This document shows, one piece after another, positions 9,488-18,493 of a DNA stretch of 64,000 nucleotides (position 1 is its first letter; every line of letters begins with the position of its first letter). Position numbers and translations under genes: made by a program. The stretch lies in assembly GCF_020985305.1 (NCBI RefSeq), contig NZ_CP087588.1, positions 3,285,501 through 3,349,500 on the forward strand. The letters are read 5' to 3'. The DNA is from Croceicoccus sp. Ery15 (GTDB taxonomy: Bacteria; Pseudomonadota; Alphaproteobacteria; Sphingomonadales; Sphingomonadaceae). The notes under the pieces are model-generated. The model was not told the origin of the DNA and did no database searches. It saw nothing but the letters and a program-made list of their open reading frames with translations.

Positions 9488-10620
9488 GCAAAGGCTTTCC
9501 CGGTTCTGGCGGCAAGGGCCAGTTCCTGTTCGATGGCATCGCCCCAGGCTGTCCAGTTCAGAACACTCTCATACCGCTCGCGCGCGGCGCGGCGCATGGC
9601 ATCGTATCTGCCGCGATCGTTCCACAGTGACAGGATCGCATCGCCAAAGTCGACAGGCGCTGCATCCATTGGCAGCAACAAGCCGGTTCGGCCGTCGTCC
9701 ACGATGGTCGTAACCCCACCCGTCCGATAGGCGATAGAGGGCACGCCAAATGCCGCCGCTTCGCAATAGACTAGGCCAAAGGCTTCCTCGCGGCTGGGCA
9801 TGACGAACAGAAAGGCGCTGGCGAACAGATTCAGCAGCTTTTCGCGCTCTGCCGGATCGCTTTTCCGCAAATAGCCGTGGACGGTCACGCCGGGCTGATC
9901 CTGCGCCTGTGGCGGAGTGACGCCCACAATATGCAATCGCGCCTGCGGCATGCGTTCGCGCAATGCGGCAAAGGCGGCCAACAGCACGGCTCCGCCCTTG
10001 CGTTGCCAATCCACGCCGACCCACAACAGGTCGAGCGCAGGCTTGGCCCGGTCGATCCACGAACGGCCGGGATCCTGTTCCAGATTGGCGCCGATCGGCA
10101 CGACGCGCACACGACTGGCCGGAATGGAATGGGCGGCCATCGCAGTGTCGGCGGCCCATTGCGACATCAGGGCAAAGCGGTGACTGGCTGGACGGGTGAA
10201 ATCCCGTTCCAACCGCATGGCACGCTGGCGCGTGGCAGGCGAAAGTGCCCGAAACTTGGCGTAATAATCGACGACTGAACAGAACAGCCCGTCCGATACG
10301 AAGACGACAGGCCATCGGTCACTGATCCGGGCCAGCTTATACGCGCCGCCCACTGCCAGAACGGCATCGGGGCGGAACGATTGCAACTGGCCTTCAATGC
10401 TTTGGGCATAGCATCTCTGCACCAGCGGGTTGCGGGTGATATCCAGACCCAGCCGCCGGCTTGGTCCGACCAGCCTGCCGGTCAATCCGTCCAGTCGCGG
10501 CGTTTCGATGACGGCCAGATCAGGCAAGCGCCGTTGCATTTCCTGTAATGCAAAGAATGGTGTCCCGCTCCAGTTGGAACGGTCGCGGGGATTGCCCATG
10601 GAAAGATATGCAACGCGCAT
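9484..10620 (-). CDS. Glycosyltransferase, GT4 family
   Basis: GT-B fold glycosyltransferase of 378 residues. The C-terminal nucleotide-sugar site is recognisable as MPSREEAFGLVYCEAAAFG, containing the E-x7-E motif of GT4 enzymes, followed by the conserved GGVTTIVDDGRTGLLLP. The N-terminal acceptor domain has no obvious signal or membrane segment. It overlaps the sulfotransferase by 4 bp and abuts the GT2 gene (1-bp overlap), so they are co-translated and probably act on the same glycan. Confidence 0.82.
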   Translation of the reverse strand: MRVAYLSMGNPRDRSNWSGTPFFALQEMQRRLPDLAVIETPRLDGLTGRLVGPSRRLGLDITRNPLVQRCYAQSIEGQLQSFRPDAVLAVGGAYKLARISDRWPVVFVSDGLFCSVVDYYAKFRALSPATRQRAMRLERDFTRPASHRFALMSQWAADTAMAAHSIPASRVRVVPIGANLEQDPGRSWIDRAKPALDLLWVGVDWQRKGGAVLLAAFAALRERMPQARLHIVGVTPPQAQDQPGVTVHGYLRKSDPAEREKLLNLFASAFLFVMPSREEAFGLVYCEAAAFGVPSIAYRTGGVTTIVDDGRTGLLLPMDAAPVDFGDAILSLWNDRGRYDAMRRAARERYESVLNWTAWGDAIEQELALAARTGKAFA

Positions 10621-11477
10621 CAGCGTGAACTCTCGTCCCGTTGCCAGCCGATTTCACTGCCGCCAATCCTTTTCAATCTGGTCAGGATCCGGCTGCCGAC
10701 CATGATGCCCAGATAAATCGCAATATCGCCCATAGAGACCTGCCCGCTGGCAAGCAGGCTGCGCATGGTGGTCGATCGCTTCGTATCGGGAGTGGGATAT
10801 AATCGCTGCAATTGCTCGTTCCCGCGACGCCGCCTTACCGCGACATGCAGCAGCGAGCGAAGGTCGCGCGGCGGAAATACAGTGAACGATATGTCCATGC
10901 TATCGCATCGCGCGACCGAACGCCGTTCCGTTGATGCAAAACGCGACCGGACATAGGCATCGTCGGCAATGATGTCGGGAAACGATCCGATACGGTCCAC
11001 CCCTTCGCGCGAGAGGCCGAATACGCCCGATCCGACAAGATTATCCGTTATATAGGGCTGCTGCTGCCAGACCCGGTAATAGGCCTGCACCCCCGACGAC
11101 GCGCCCGACAGGTCGAAGCGGATAGCAGGCGCGGCGGCCAGGACTTCGGGCTCTTCTAGTGCCTTGGCAGTGGCCAGCAGATCGCGATGGGTGACCAGCA
11201 CATCGGCATCGACGAAGAAGCGGGGAAACGCGCTGGCCTGCGCATTTCCAGTGTTGAGCGCAAGCGGTTTCGAACCCCGATCCAGCTCTATAACACGGCA
11301 GAGCGGCTCCCTGGCTCGCGCAATCGTGGCCGTGTCATCGCTGCATCCGTTGCAAACCACGATCACCTCTGGCGCATTCGGATCACCGGGTGCGAACTGC
11401 CCCAGCAGCCCGTCGAGCAGACGGGCGATGACGCTGCCTTCGTTATGGGCAGGGATGATGACGGAATAGGGAGCCAT
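10620..11477 (-). CDS. Glycosyltransferase, GT2 family
   Basis: GT-A fold transferase of 285 residues. The start SVIIPAHNEGSVIARLL is the classical GT2 opening, VIVVCNGCSDDTA follows, and the metal-binding acidic motif is DADVL near residue 93-97. A hydrophobic stretch near the C-terminus (IAIYLGIMVGSRILT) may anchor it to the membrane. The downstream GT4 gene begins at its stop; the upstream sulfotransferase ends 8 bp before it. Confidence 0.82.
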   Translation of the reverse strand: MAPYSVIIPAHNEGSVIARLLDGLLGQFAPGDPNAPEVIVVCNGCSDDTATIARAREPLCRVIELDRGSKPLALNTGNAQASAFPRFFVDADVLVTHRDLLATAKALEEPEVLAAAPAIRFDLSGASSGVQAYYRVWQQQPYITDNLVGSGVFGLSREGVDRIGSFPDIIADDAYVRSRFASTERRSVARCDSMDISFTVFPPRDLRSLLHVAVRRRRGNEQLQRLYPTPDTKRSTTMRSLLASGQVSMGDIAIYLGIMVGSRILTRLKRIGGSEIGWQRDESSR

Positions 11478-11485
11478 GGAGCGTG

Positions 11486-12301
11486 TCAGTCCATGCCTTT
11501 AACCACGCGACGGACCTGCGCTGCCGCGCGGCGCAAGCGGCGCATTGCAATGGGGCGTGTGTATCGGCCCGATCGGTAATCCGCGATGAATTTTGCCCGC
11601 CATTCGGCATTGCGATCGCCGCCCTGCTGGCGCGTTCTTTCCGCAATGGCGGGGCCGTGATCGGCCAGTGGAACATCCATAAGGGCGGCAATCTGCGATA
11701 CGGCCTGCGACAGGTCTGTTTTCGCATCTTCGAAATCCAGCGCAATGGCAGGACGGCCGCTGGTCGCAATCAACCTTTGCCAATCGGCATTGTGATCGGT
11801 CAATTGTACCAGGCAATCGTGGATGGCCAAGAAATCATATCGCGGTTCGGCGCCATTGCCCTGTTGCCTTGTGATCCACACGCCCGTCTGTCGTGCGATG
11901 GCAAAGGATATTGCCTGCCCCATAATGTCGCGCCGCCGCAAATGGACGAAACGCGCGTCCGGCAGCAGGGCCAGCATTGCGGCTATGCCGCCGAAATTGT
12001 CGAGATGCTGGCGGTGGACCTTGATCGAAAACACGCCATTCGGGGATGTCCGCCGCGCCTGAAGTCCATTGATGACATCCGGGAGAGGCCGACGGTCCAG
12101 CACTTCGCGCCATTTGGCCAGATTCGCCGGATTGGCATATTCGAACGGCGATCCGAACAGTCCGAGCGGTTGGATCGCGTGGCCAAGGAAATGGCTGCCA
12201 CAACGCGGTGTCGAAGCGATGACGAGCGTTCGCTGCGCGACCGCTTCGGGAAAATCGAAACGGGCATCGAACTGATCGCTGTAGAGTGCCATGTATTCCA
12301 C
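11486..12301 (-). CDS. Stf0-type sulfotransferase
   Basis: Sulfotransferase of 271 residues. The phosphosulfate-binding loop is TLVIASTPRCGSHFLGHA near residues 25-42, and GVFSIKVHRQHLDNFG (about 93-108) plus RFVHLRRRDIMGQAISFA (about 117-134) are the conserved central regions of the Stf0 family, whose founding member sulfates trehalose. It starts the minus-strand operon of two glycosyltransferases and two sulfotransferases, consistent with making a sulfated glycan. The acceptor is not predictable from sequence. Confidence 0.78.
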   Translation of the reverse strand: MEYMALYSDQFDARFDFPEAVAQRTLVIASTPRCGSHFLGHAIQPLGLFGSPFEYANPANLAKWREVLDRRPLPDVINGLQARRTSPNGVFSIKVHRQHLDNFGGIAAMLALLPDARFVHLRRRDIMGQAISFAIARQTGVWITRQQGNGAEPRYDFLAIHDCLVQLTDHNADWQRLIATSGRPAIALDFEDAKTDLSQAVSQIAALMDVPLADHGPAIAERTRQQGGDRNAEWRAKFIADYRSGRYTRPIAMRRLRRAAAQVRRVVKGMD

Positions 12302-12498
12302 TATGCCAAGGATCGGTAAATCGTCATAAGATGCCGATTTCGCAGCTGCAACAACAGTCGGTTCGATAAAGCGATTTTTGCTCGCACAGCTTGCTGCACT
12401 GCACGATTTTGCGATACCAAGGAACGCGGGAGCATGTTTCCGTCAGCTCCTGTTGCCTTGCCGCCTGCTTCTGCCACGCCCTTACCGCGAGATTTCGA

Positions 12499-14001
12499 GT
12501 GAACCTTAAGCGCAAGGCAGTCTCTGGCGTCGCGTGGTCATCGGTCGCGAATATCGGCGAACGCGCGGGTGTGTTCCTGATCATGCTGTTGTTGCTGCGG
12601 CTGGTCAGCGTACAGGAATTCGGTACGGCGACCACTGCGATCATGATTGTGACGGTGCTGTATCCGGTCGCCCGTTTCGGCAGTTTTGAATATCTGATCC
12701 AGCATCCCGATCCCGACGATGCGCATCAATCGGCAGGTTTTGTCGCAACGCTTGCGTTCAGCATCCTTGCCTCGCTTGGCCTGTTCGCTGCTTCCTGGCC
12801 GCTGGCTCTGTTGTTCGACGATCCGGCATTGCAACCGGCCGTTGCGATGCTCAGCCCGATCTTTGTGCTTCGCGGCCTTGGGACTGTCCACGAAGCCATG
12901 CTGACCAAGGCATTCGGGTTCCGTGCCTTGGCCATTCGCCGTTTGTCCGGTGTGGCAGCGGGCGGTCTGGTCGCGATCGTAATGGCAAGTTACGGTTATG
13001 GCGTGATGGCGCTGATTGCCCAGCAACTGGTCAATCACGGGGTTTCCACGCTGTTGATGACGATCAGCCATCGATGGAGAGCTGACCTGTCTCGACTTGG
13101 CGAACTTGTCCCGCAAGTCTGGAAAATGGGCGCCCGTTATACCGTGTCGCAATTGTTCAGTTCGATGAACCTGTCAGGCTTCGGGCTGGTGATCGGGCTG
13201 TTCCTCGGCACAGCCGAAGCGGGGTTGTTCCGCCTCGCCTTTTCGGCGGTCGATCTATGCGTGCAACTGACGGTGATGCCCTTTGCCAGGGTGTCGGTTC
13301 CGATCTTCGCGCAGTTCCGCAGCGAAGTCGGGCGGCTGGGCGAGGCCTATCTCAAGGCATTGCAAGCGACCAGCCTGATGACCTTTATCGTCTTTGCGCT
13401 CATGGGTGTGCTGGGTCGTGAAATCGGGACGCTGATCTATGGCACCCGGTTTGCCGAGGCCGGGCCACTGGTGTCGGTATTATGTCTTTCGGTTTTCGCC
13501 AATACGTCAAACCGGCTGATCGCAAGCCTGCTTGGGGCCATCGGGCAGCCCGGCGAGCTGATCAGGATCTCTGCGGTGCAAGCAGTGGCCAGCTTGTTGT
13601 TCGCATGGCTTGCCGCGCCCTATGGACTGATCGTGGTGGCGGCGGCACATGTCGCGCGCAGTGCGATCACGACGCCGCTGGCCTATCATTTTCTGCGCAA
13701 ACACGCCGGAGTGGCGCCGTCCGATGTCGCCCGCGTATTCGTCATACCGGTGGCCGCAGCAATCGTGGGCGTATTGCCGGTCGTTGCTTTCAGCCTGTTG
13801 CCCTTGTTCGAACAATTGCCGGTTTTCGTCCGCGTGGGGATCGGCGCGTCGCTGGGCGGTGTGACCTATCTCGTCTTTGTGGTGCTGGCGCAGCCCGCCC
13901 TGCTGCGCGGGACGCTGACCGCCGTCTCTCCGGCACTGGCCCGACGGGTCATGCAGATGCCGGTTCTGGGCGCAATGTTGCGTCGCGGCGCTGAAGCATA
14001 G
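12499..14001 (+). CDS. Polysaccharide flippase, Wzx/MATE-like
   Basis: 500-residue integral membrane protein with about 12-14 hydrophobic segments, of the oligosaccharide flippase family. It would move lipid-linked repeat units across the inner membrane. The start chosen is GTG at 12499, just before NLKRKAVSGVAWSS, the usual flippase N-terminus; the longer frame from 12391 adds a Cys-rich stretch unlike the family. It is divergent from the sulfotransferase/glycosyltransferase operon with about 200 bp between them, which should carry both promoters. It points into the truncated pyruvyltransferase gene 34 bp downstream. Confidence 0.85.
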   Translation: MNLKRKAVSGVAWSSVANIGERAGVFLIMLLLLRLVSVQEFGTATTAIMIVTVLYPVARFGSFEYLIQHPDPDDAHQSAGFVATLAFSILASLGLFAASWPLALLFDDPALQPAVAMLSPIFVLRGLGTVHEAMLTKAFGFRALAIRRLSGVAAGGLVAIVMASYGYGVMALIAQQLVNHGVSTLLMTISHRWRADLSRLGELVPQVWKMGARYTVSQLFSSMNLSGFGLVIGLFLGTAEAGLFRLAFSAVDLCVQLTVMPFARVSVPIFAQFRSEVGRLGEAYLKALQATSLMTFIVFALMGVLGREIGTLIYGTRFAEAGPLVSVLCLSVFANTSNRLIASLLGAIGQPGELIRISAVQAVASLLFAWLAAPYGLIVVAAAHVARSAITTPLAYHFLRKHAGVAPSDVARVFVIPVAAAIVGVLPVVAFSLLPLFEQLPVFVRVGIGASLGGVTYLVFVVLAQPALLRGTLTAVSPALARRVMQMPVLGAMLRRGAEA

Positions 14002-14035
14002 GCGCACATCATTCTATTGGGCGGAGTGCTGATCG

Positions 14036-14269
14036 TTGGACCTTCTCTATTTCAAGATCGCCAGTGGAAATTTCGGTGACGATCTCAACGACTGGCTTTG
14101 GGACGGCTTGATCCCCGGCTGGCGCGATTGGGCGCCCGAAACGGTTCTGGTCGGCCTTGGCACAGTGCTGAAACAGGGCTTTGTGCCTGACGACCGGCGC
14201 AAGCTGGTTTTGGGATCGGGTTATGGCTATGGCGCGGCACCCAAGGTGAGAACGGCGGTGCAAAATTAG
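14036..14269 (+). pseudogene. Truncated polysaccharide pyruvyltransferase (ExoV-like), cut by IS
   Basis: Only the first ~70 residues remain of a protein that normally has about 300. The visible part (LLYFKIASGNFGDDLNDWLW, then LVLGSGYGYGAAPK) matches the N-terminus of ExoV-type pyruvyltransferases, which put ketal pyruvate on polysaccharide sugars. The IS21 end begins near 14247 and the frame runs a few codons into it before a stop at 14267. The missing 3' part is not on the other side of the IS, where a different gene lies. The TTG start at 14036 sits 34 bp after the flippase gene. Confidence 0.75.
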
Positions 14270-14321
14270 ACCACGGTAGCGGCGGCGAAGTGCTGCTGCG
14301 GGCGGCGTAAAAGTCGTCCAC
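14247..14321. repeat. IS21 left terminal repeats (outer and inner unit)
   Basis: Two related units lie at the left end: an outer one with GCAAAATTAGACCAC (14260-14274) and an inner one with GTAAAAGTCGTCCAC (14307-14321). Multiple terminal repeats are normal IstA-binding sites in IS21 elements. Confidence 0.6.
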
Positions 14322-14369
14322 TTTTTCCCTTTTCGCGATGCTGGCGAGGAGGGATGAGGGATTTACACC

Positions 14370-15860
14370 GTGGAACTTTACCTGAAGGTTCGTCTTGCCT
14401 GCGCGGGCGGCATGAGCGCCCGGGCGGCAGCGAAGCATTTCAACATATCGCGCGACACGGTCCGCAAGATGCTGTCGTATTCCGAGCCGCCCGGTTACCG
14501 TCGCAGCGCCCCGGTGCGGCGACCGAAGCTGGAAGCGTTCATACCGATCATCGACGGCTGGCTGGATGGGGACCGGTCGGTCCCGCGCAAGCAGCGCCAT
14601 ACGGCGAAGCGTGTGTTCGATCGCCTTCGCGAAGAGCATGGCTTCACCGGAGGCTACACGATCATCAAGGATTACATCCGGGATCGGGATCAGCGCAGCC
14701 GGGAGATGTTCGTGCCGCTGGCACACGCACCCGGCCATGGGCAGGCAGATTTTGGAGAAGCTCTGGTCGAGATCGGCGGGGTGGAGCAGAAGGCGCACTT
14801 CTTCGTGCTCGATCTGCCGCACAGCGACGCCTGCTACGTACGCGCCTATCCGGCTGCCGTTGCCGAGGCCTGGATGGACGGCCATGTCCACGCCTTTGCG
14901 TTCTTCGGCGCGGTGCCGCTGTCGATCGTCTACGACAACGACCGCTGCCTGGTCTCGAAGATCCTGCCTGACGGGACGCGGCTGCGCGCGAGGCTGTTCA
15001 GCGCCTTCCTGTCGCACTACCTGATCCGTGATCGTTACGGCCGCCCCGGCAAGGGTAACGATAAGGGCGGCGTTGAAGGCCTTGTCGGCTATTGCCGGCG
15101 CAACTTCATGGTGCCGATCCCCCGGTTCCCGACATGGGAGGCGTTCAACCTGTGGCTCGAGGAGCAATGCCGCAAACGGCAGAACGACCGGCTGCGGGGC
15201 GAGAGTGAGACGATTGGCGAGAGGCTGCGGCGCGATCTGGCGGCGATGCAGGAACTGCCGGCTTCCCCCTTCGAGGCCTGTGACCAGACCAGCGGCCAGG
15301 TCTCATCGCAGGCGCTGGTGCGTTACCGGACCAACGATTACTCGGTGCCGGTGCGCTTCGGCCACCAGGAGGTGTGGATCAGGGGCTATGTCGACGAGGT
15401 GGTGATCGGTTGCCGGGGCGAGATCATTGCCCGCCATGTGCGCAGCTACGAGCGCGAGGATGTGATCTTCGATCCGATCCATTACCTTCCCCTGATCGAA
15501 CAGAAGATCAATGCCCTCGATCAGGCCGCACCATTGCAGGGCTGGGACCTGCCCGAGGTATTTACAACGCTGCGCCGGCTGATGGAGACGCGCATGGGCA
15601 AGCATGGCCGGCGCGAATATGTGCAGGTACTGCGCCTGCTGGAGAGCTTCGCTCTGGCCGATCTGCATGGCGCGGTGAAGCAGGCCCTTGATATGGGCGC
15701 GATCGGCTTCGATGCGGTGAAGCATCTCCTGTTATGCCGGGTGGAGCGCCGCCCGCCCCGACTGGACATGGCGATCTATCCCTACCTGCCCAGGGCCAGA
15801 GTGGAGACAACATCGGCGCGCTCGTACATGCGGCTGTTGACCGGCGGAGCAGCGGCATGA
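14370..15860 (+). CDS. istA: IS21 transposase IstA
   Basis: DDE transposase of 496 residues. An N-terminal helix-turn-helix (SARAAAKHFNISRDTVRKML, residues 16-35) precedes the rve catalytic core; the acidic triad is D127 (GQADFGE), D189 (IVYDND) and E236 (KGGVEG). The start is GTG at 14370. It ends in an ATGA overlap with istB, the usual coupling in this family. The frame is intact, so the element may still be active. Confidence 0.95.
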   Translation: MELYLKVRLACAGGMSARAAAKHFNISRDTVRKMLSYSEPPGYRRSAPVRRPKLEAFIPIIDGWLDGDRSVPRKQRHTAKRVFDRLREEHGFTGGYTIIKDYIRDRDQRSREMFVPLAHAPGHGQADFGEALVEIGGVEQKAHFFVLDLPHSDACYVRAYPAAVAEAWMDGHVHAFAFFGAVPLSIVYDNDRCLVSKILPDGTRLRARLFSAFLSHYLIRDRYGRPGKGNDKGGVEGLVGYCRRNFMVPIPRFPTWEAFNLWLEEQCRKRQNDRLRGESETIGERLRRDLAAMQELPASPFEACDQTSGQVSSQALVRYRTNDYSVPVRFGHQEVWIRGYVDEVVIGCRGEIIARHVRSYEREDVIFDPIHYLPLIEQKINALDQAAPLQGWDLPEVFTTLRRLMETRMGKHGRREYVQVLRLLESFALADLHGAVKQALDMGAIGFDAVKHLLLCRVERRPPRLDMAIYPYLPRARVETTSARSYMRLLTGGAAA

Positions 15861-16624
15861 GCAGCCAAGCTCCCGAACTGCTGCTCGCCAGCCACCTCAA
15901 GACGCTCAAGCTGCCAACCTTCCTGCGCGAGCATGACAAGCTGGCCCGGCAATGCGCAGCAGAGGGCGTAGATCATGTCCGCTACCTTGCTCGGCTTGTC
16001 GAACTGGAACTGATCGACCGGGAACGCCGGATGGTCGAGCGCCGGATCAAGGCCGCGCGGTTCCCGGCCGCCAAGAGCCTCGACAGCTTCGACTTTGCCG
16101 CCATTCCGAAGCTCAACAAGATGCAGGTGCTCGAACTGGCGCGTTGTGACTGGATTACCCGTCGCGAGAACGTCATCGCCCTTGGCCCGTCGGGGACCGG
16201 CAAGACCCATGTCGCGATCGGTCTTGGCCTGGCGGCCTGCCAGAAGGGCCTGACGGTCGGGTTCATCACTGCTTCCGCGCTGGTCAGCGAGATGATGGAG
16301 GCACGCGACGAACGCCGCCTACTGCGCTTACACAAGCAGATGACCGGCTATAAGCTTCTCATCATCGATGAGCTGGGGTTCGTGCCCCTCTCCAAAACCG
16401 GCGCGGAACTGCTGTTCGAGCTGATCTCACAGCGCTACGAACGCGGCTCGACGCTGATCACCAGCAACCTGCCGTTCGACGAATGGACCGAGACGTTCGG
16501 TTCCGAGCGCCTGACAGGCGCGCTCCTCGACCGGCTCACCCACCACGTCAGCATCCTCGAGATGAACGGCGAGAGCTATCGCCTGGCCCAGAGCCAGGCA
16601 CGCAAAGCACGTCCCAACCCCTGA
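15857..16624 (+). CDS. istB: IS21 helper ATPase IstB
   Basis: AAA+ ATPase that assists IstA in target selection, 255 residues as expected. Walker A is GPSGTGKT (110-117) and Walker B is LLIIDELGF near residue 165-173; the C-terminal LLDRLTHHVSILEMNGESYR is typical of IstB. The start is the ATG in the ATGA overlap with istA; the longer frame from 15734 only reads back into istA. Confidence 0.95.
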   Translation: MSSQAPELLLASHLKTLKLPTFLREHDKLARQCAAEGVDHVRYLARLVELELIDRERRMVERRIKAARFPAAKSLDSFDFAAIPKLNKMQVLELARCDWITRRENVIALGPSGTGKTHVAIGLGLAACQKGLTVGFITASALVSEMMEARDERRLLRLHKQMTGYKLLIIDELGFVPLSKTGAELLFELISQRYERGSTLITSNLPFDEWTETFGSERLTGALLDRLTHHVSILEMNGESYRLAQSQARKARPNP

Positions 16625-16635
16625 CAGAAACGGCA

Positions 16636-16696
16636 ATCCGGGTGTTGGCGACCCCCGCTCGGGCTACGCCCTCCCGGCGCTCGCCAACACCCGGAT
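16636..16696. repeat. 16-bp perfect inverted repeat in IS21 right end
   Basis: ATCCGGGTGTTGGCGA at 16636-16651 is the exact reverse complement of 16681-16696, with a 29-bp GC-rich loop. It lies between istB and the right terminal repeats and can form a strong hairpin, perhaps limiting transcription out of or into the element. Confidence 0.6.
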
Positions 16697-17623
16697 CAAG
16701 TGGCCTGGTTTTGCTCCGCCCAATGGACGACTTTTACGCCGCCGTTGACAGACCAGCAGGTAAAGCGGGGCCAGTGCCGCAATCGCCAATCCGGAAACCG
16801 AGAAATCGATCATCCGCTTGATCGCCCGGTTGCGCAGCGACAGTGGCCGCGCCGCGACGATCATCGACGTAAAATCGCGATGCTGGCGCAGGCCGATAGC
16901 GCCCAGTTCGTGGCCGACTTCGGTGACCACCTCGCCATCGACACCGGCGGCGCGCAGAAAAAACGCCCAGCGCTTGCGCTTTTCCATGGGGCAACTGACG
17001 ATAACCCTGTCCATGTTTTCAACATAGCGGCCCAGCCTGTCGAGCGTGCGGGGATCGTCAAACCCGACGTCGAGCATATCGGCCCCAACACTCACCTGAT
17101 AGGACGAGGGCTCTGATATTATCGGGCCGCCATCGTCGATGACCAGCACGTTCTGCGCGCCCGGGCCCCAGTTGCGGCGGACATATCGTACCATGGCGAT
17201 CCTGACGATCGACATCAGAACGATCGAAAGGGCGGTGCCCACGGTAAAGGCAATGCGGGAGAAATCTTCGGAGATTTTCGCGTAGAATGTGACGAATAGC
17301 AGCAGTCCGGTCGCCAGCATCATGGCAGAAATCACGCGCGAGACGGCAAAACCGGCATGGGTGAGTGCCTGCGCCGAATAGGTGCGATTGAAGAGGGCAA
17401 GCACTGCAAACATAGGCATCAGCAGCATTGCCTGGCGCATGGCCGAAGGCAGCAGGAAATTATCCTGGCGGAGGAAGCCGGAAATCATGAACGAGACCAT
17501 GATAATCGCAAGATCGCAGAGCGCCACCAGCACATAGCTTTGCAGCCGCAGCCGTTCGAGGGACGGGGCAAGGGGCCGGATTGCGATCTCGCGCTGGGGC
17601 GAGATGTTCGCATATGTGTTCAT
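16664..17623 (-). pseudogene. Undecaprenyl-phosphate sugar transferase, C-terminal catalytic domain removed by IS
   Basis: About 291 residues of a polyprenyl-phosphate glycosyl-1-phosphate transferase (WcaJ/ExoY type) that would start polysaccharide assembly. The N-terminal part with four hydrophobic segments (about residues 20-130 from the chosen start) and the CoA-binding-like middle domain are intact. The sequence stops at RNRAIKRMIDFSVSGLAIAA...LYLLV, exactly the membrane helix that opens the catalytic domain. The IS21 right end begins at 16750 and the last 28 codons of the frame come from the IS. The start used is M at 17623; an upstream ATG at 17701 is possible. The ~180-residue catalytic domain is absent, so the product should be inactive. 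Confidence 0.8.
16700..16750. repeat. IS21 right terminal repeats
   Basis: Read inwards from 16750, the right end shows a GTAAAAGTCGTCCA unit (16724-16737) and then a GCAAAACCAGGCCAC unit (about 16700-16714). These are the same two unit types as on the left but in swapped order relative to the terminus. Confidence 0.55.
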
Positions 17624-17919
17624 CGCACTGGCATCTCCGGCGGGCGCTCTGCAATCGAAGCGTGTGATACTGGCCAGATTACCGGCAGCAACTTCACACA
17701 TGGTCCGATTGAATTTACCATGTAGAGAGTATCAAACGACCTTTAGCGTCAAACTTCCAGTGTCTTAACCGCCTTGCACACAGATTGTGATGTCGCAGTG
17801 GCGCGAAACCGCGCTGATACGATGGTAAACGTTGTGACACTATGTAACTGGCCGGACAGACCGGCATGCTGCGCGGCGTAGACCATTTTGCGGTTCTTGT
17901 TGCAATGCAATATCGCCTT

Positions 17920-18488
17920 TTGCGTCATGGCTGTCCGGGCCTGCTTGCGCGGCTGGTCTGCGGTTCTGCGCATATCTGGCGCATGCCGGTGGCAATCCTT
18001 GCCAATAATGGTGTGCTGTTTTCCGAAAGCGCGCAAAAGGGCGCGCATTTCATCGAACTGGCCTGCCAGCGCCGCATTCCGCTGCTGTTCCTGCATAACA
18101 TTTCCGGCGTCATGGTCGGCGGCAGTTTCGGCGCGGGCAATTGCGGCATGTGCGGCCGGACCTATTCCCCGCGTTTCATGTTCACATGGCCCAATGCGCG
18201 GATCAGCGTGATGGGCGGCGAACAGGCCGCCAGCGTGCTGGCCATCGCCCACCGCCCACCGTCGACTGCGACGCCGCGAAATGGAGCGAGGAGGATGCAG
18301 AGGCGTTCAAGGCCCCGATCCGCCAGAAATACGAGGACGAGGGCAATCCATACTATGCCATCGCGCGGCTGCGGGATGACGGGGTGATCGATCCGGCGCA
18401 AACGCGCGACGTGCTGTGCCTTGCGCTTTCGGCTACGCTCGAAGAACCCATAGCCGAACGCGCCCCGTTCGGCATCTTCAGGATGTGA
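17920..18488 (+). pseudogene. Methylcrotonyl-CoA carboxylase beta subunit relic
   Basis: Remnant of the carboxyltransferase subunit of leucine catabolism. The readable parts are [16 protein letters not shown], then a join at [13 protein letters not shown] where about 30 codons are missing, then [14 protein letters not shown]. After roughly 18250 the frame shifts and continues as [19 protein letters not shown] to the normal end GIFRM. The N-terminal two thirds of the ~535-residue protein is absent. Truncation, internal deletion and frameshift together show a dead gene. It precedes the SnoaL-like gene by 5 bp, as in an original operon. Confidence 0.85.
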
Positions 18489-18493
18489 CGATC

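Larger units (their letters stand above)
14247..16750 (+). mobile_element. IS21-family insertion sequence (istA, istB), about 2.5 kb
   Basis: Complete two-gene IS21 element. The ends begin with TG and are related: TGAGAACGGCGG on the left and, reversed, TGTCAACGGCGGCG on the right, with the IS21-type repeated terminal units inside. An inner left repeat at 14301-14320 matches 16724-16743 exactly in inverted orientation. No target-site duplication is seen: CCAAGG flanks the left end and GACCAG the right. An alternative left end near 14294 is possible. Different truncated genes flank the element, so a deletion or rearrangement accompanied or followed insertion. Confidence 0.85.

Noticed and set aside
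14240..16757. Target-site duplication around the IS21 element
   Set aside because: CCAAGG on the left and GACCAG on the right do not match, nor do shifts of a few bases.
17749..18252. 167-codon minus-strand frame between sugar transferase and carboxylase relic
   Set aside because: The plus strand encodes clear methylcrotonyl-CoA carboxylase segments there; the minus frame is its shadow.
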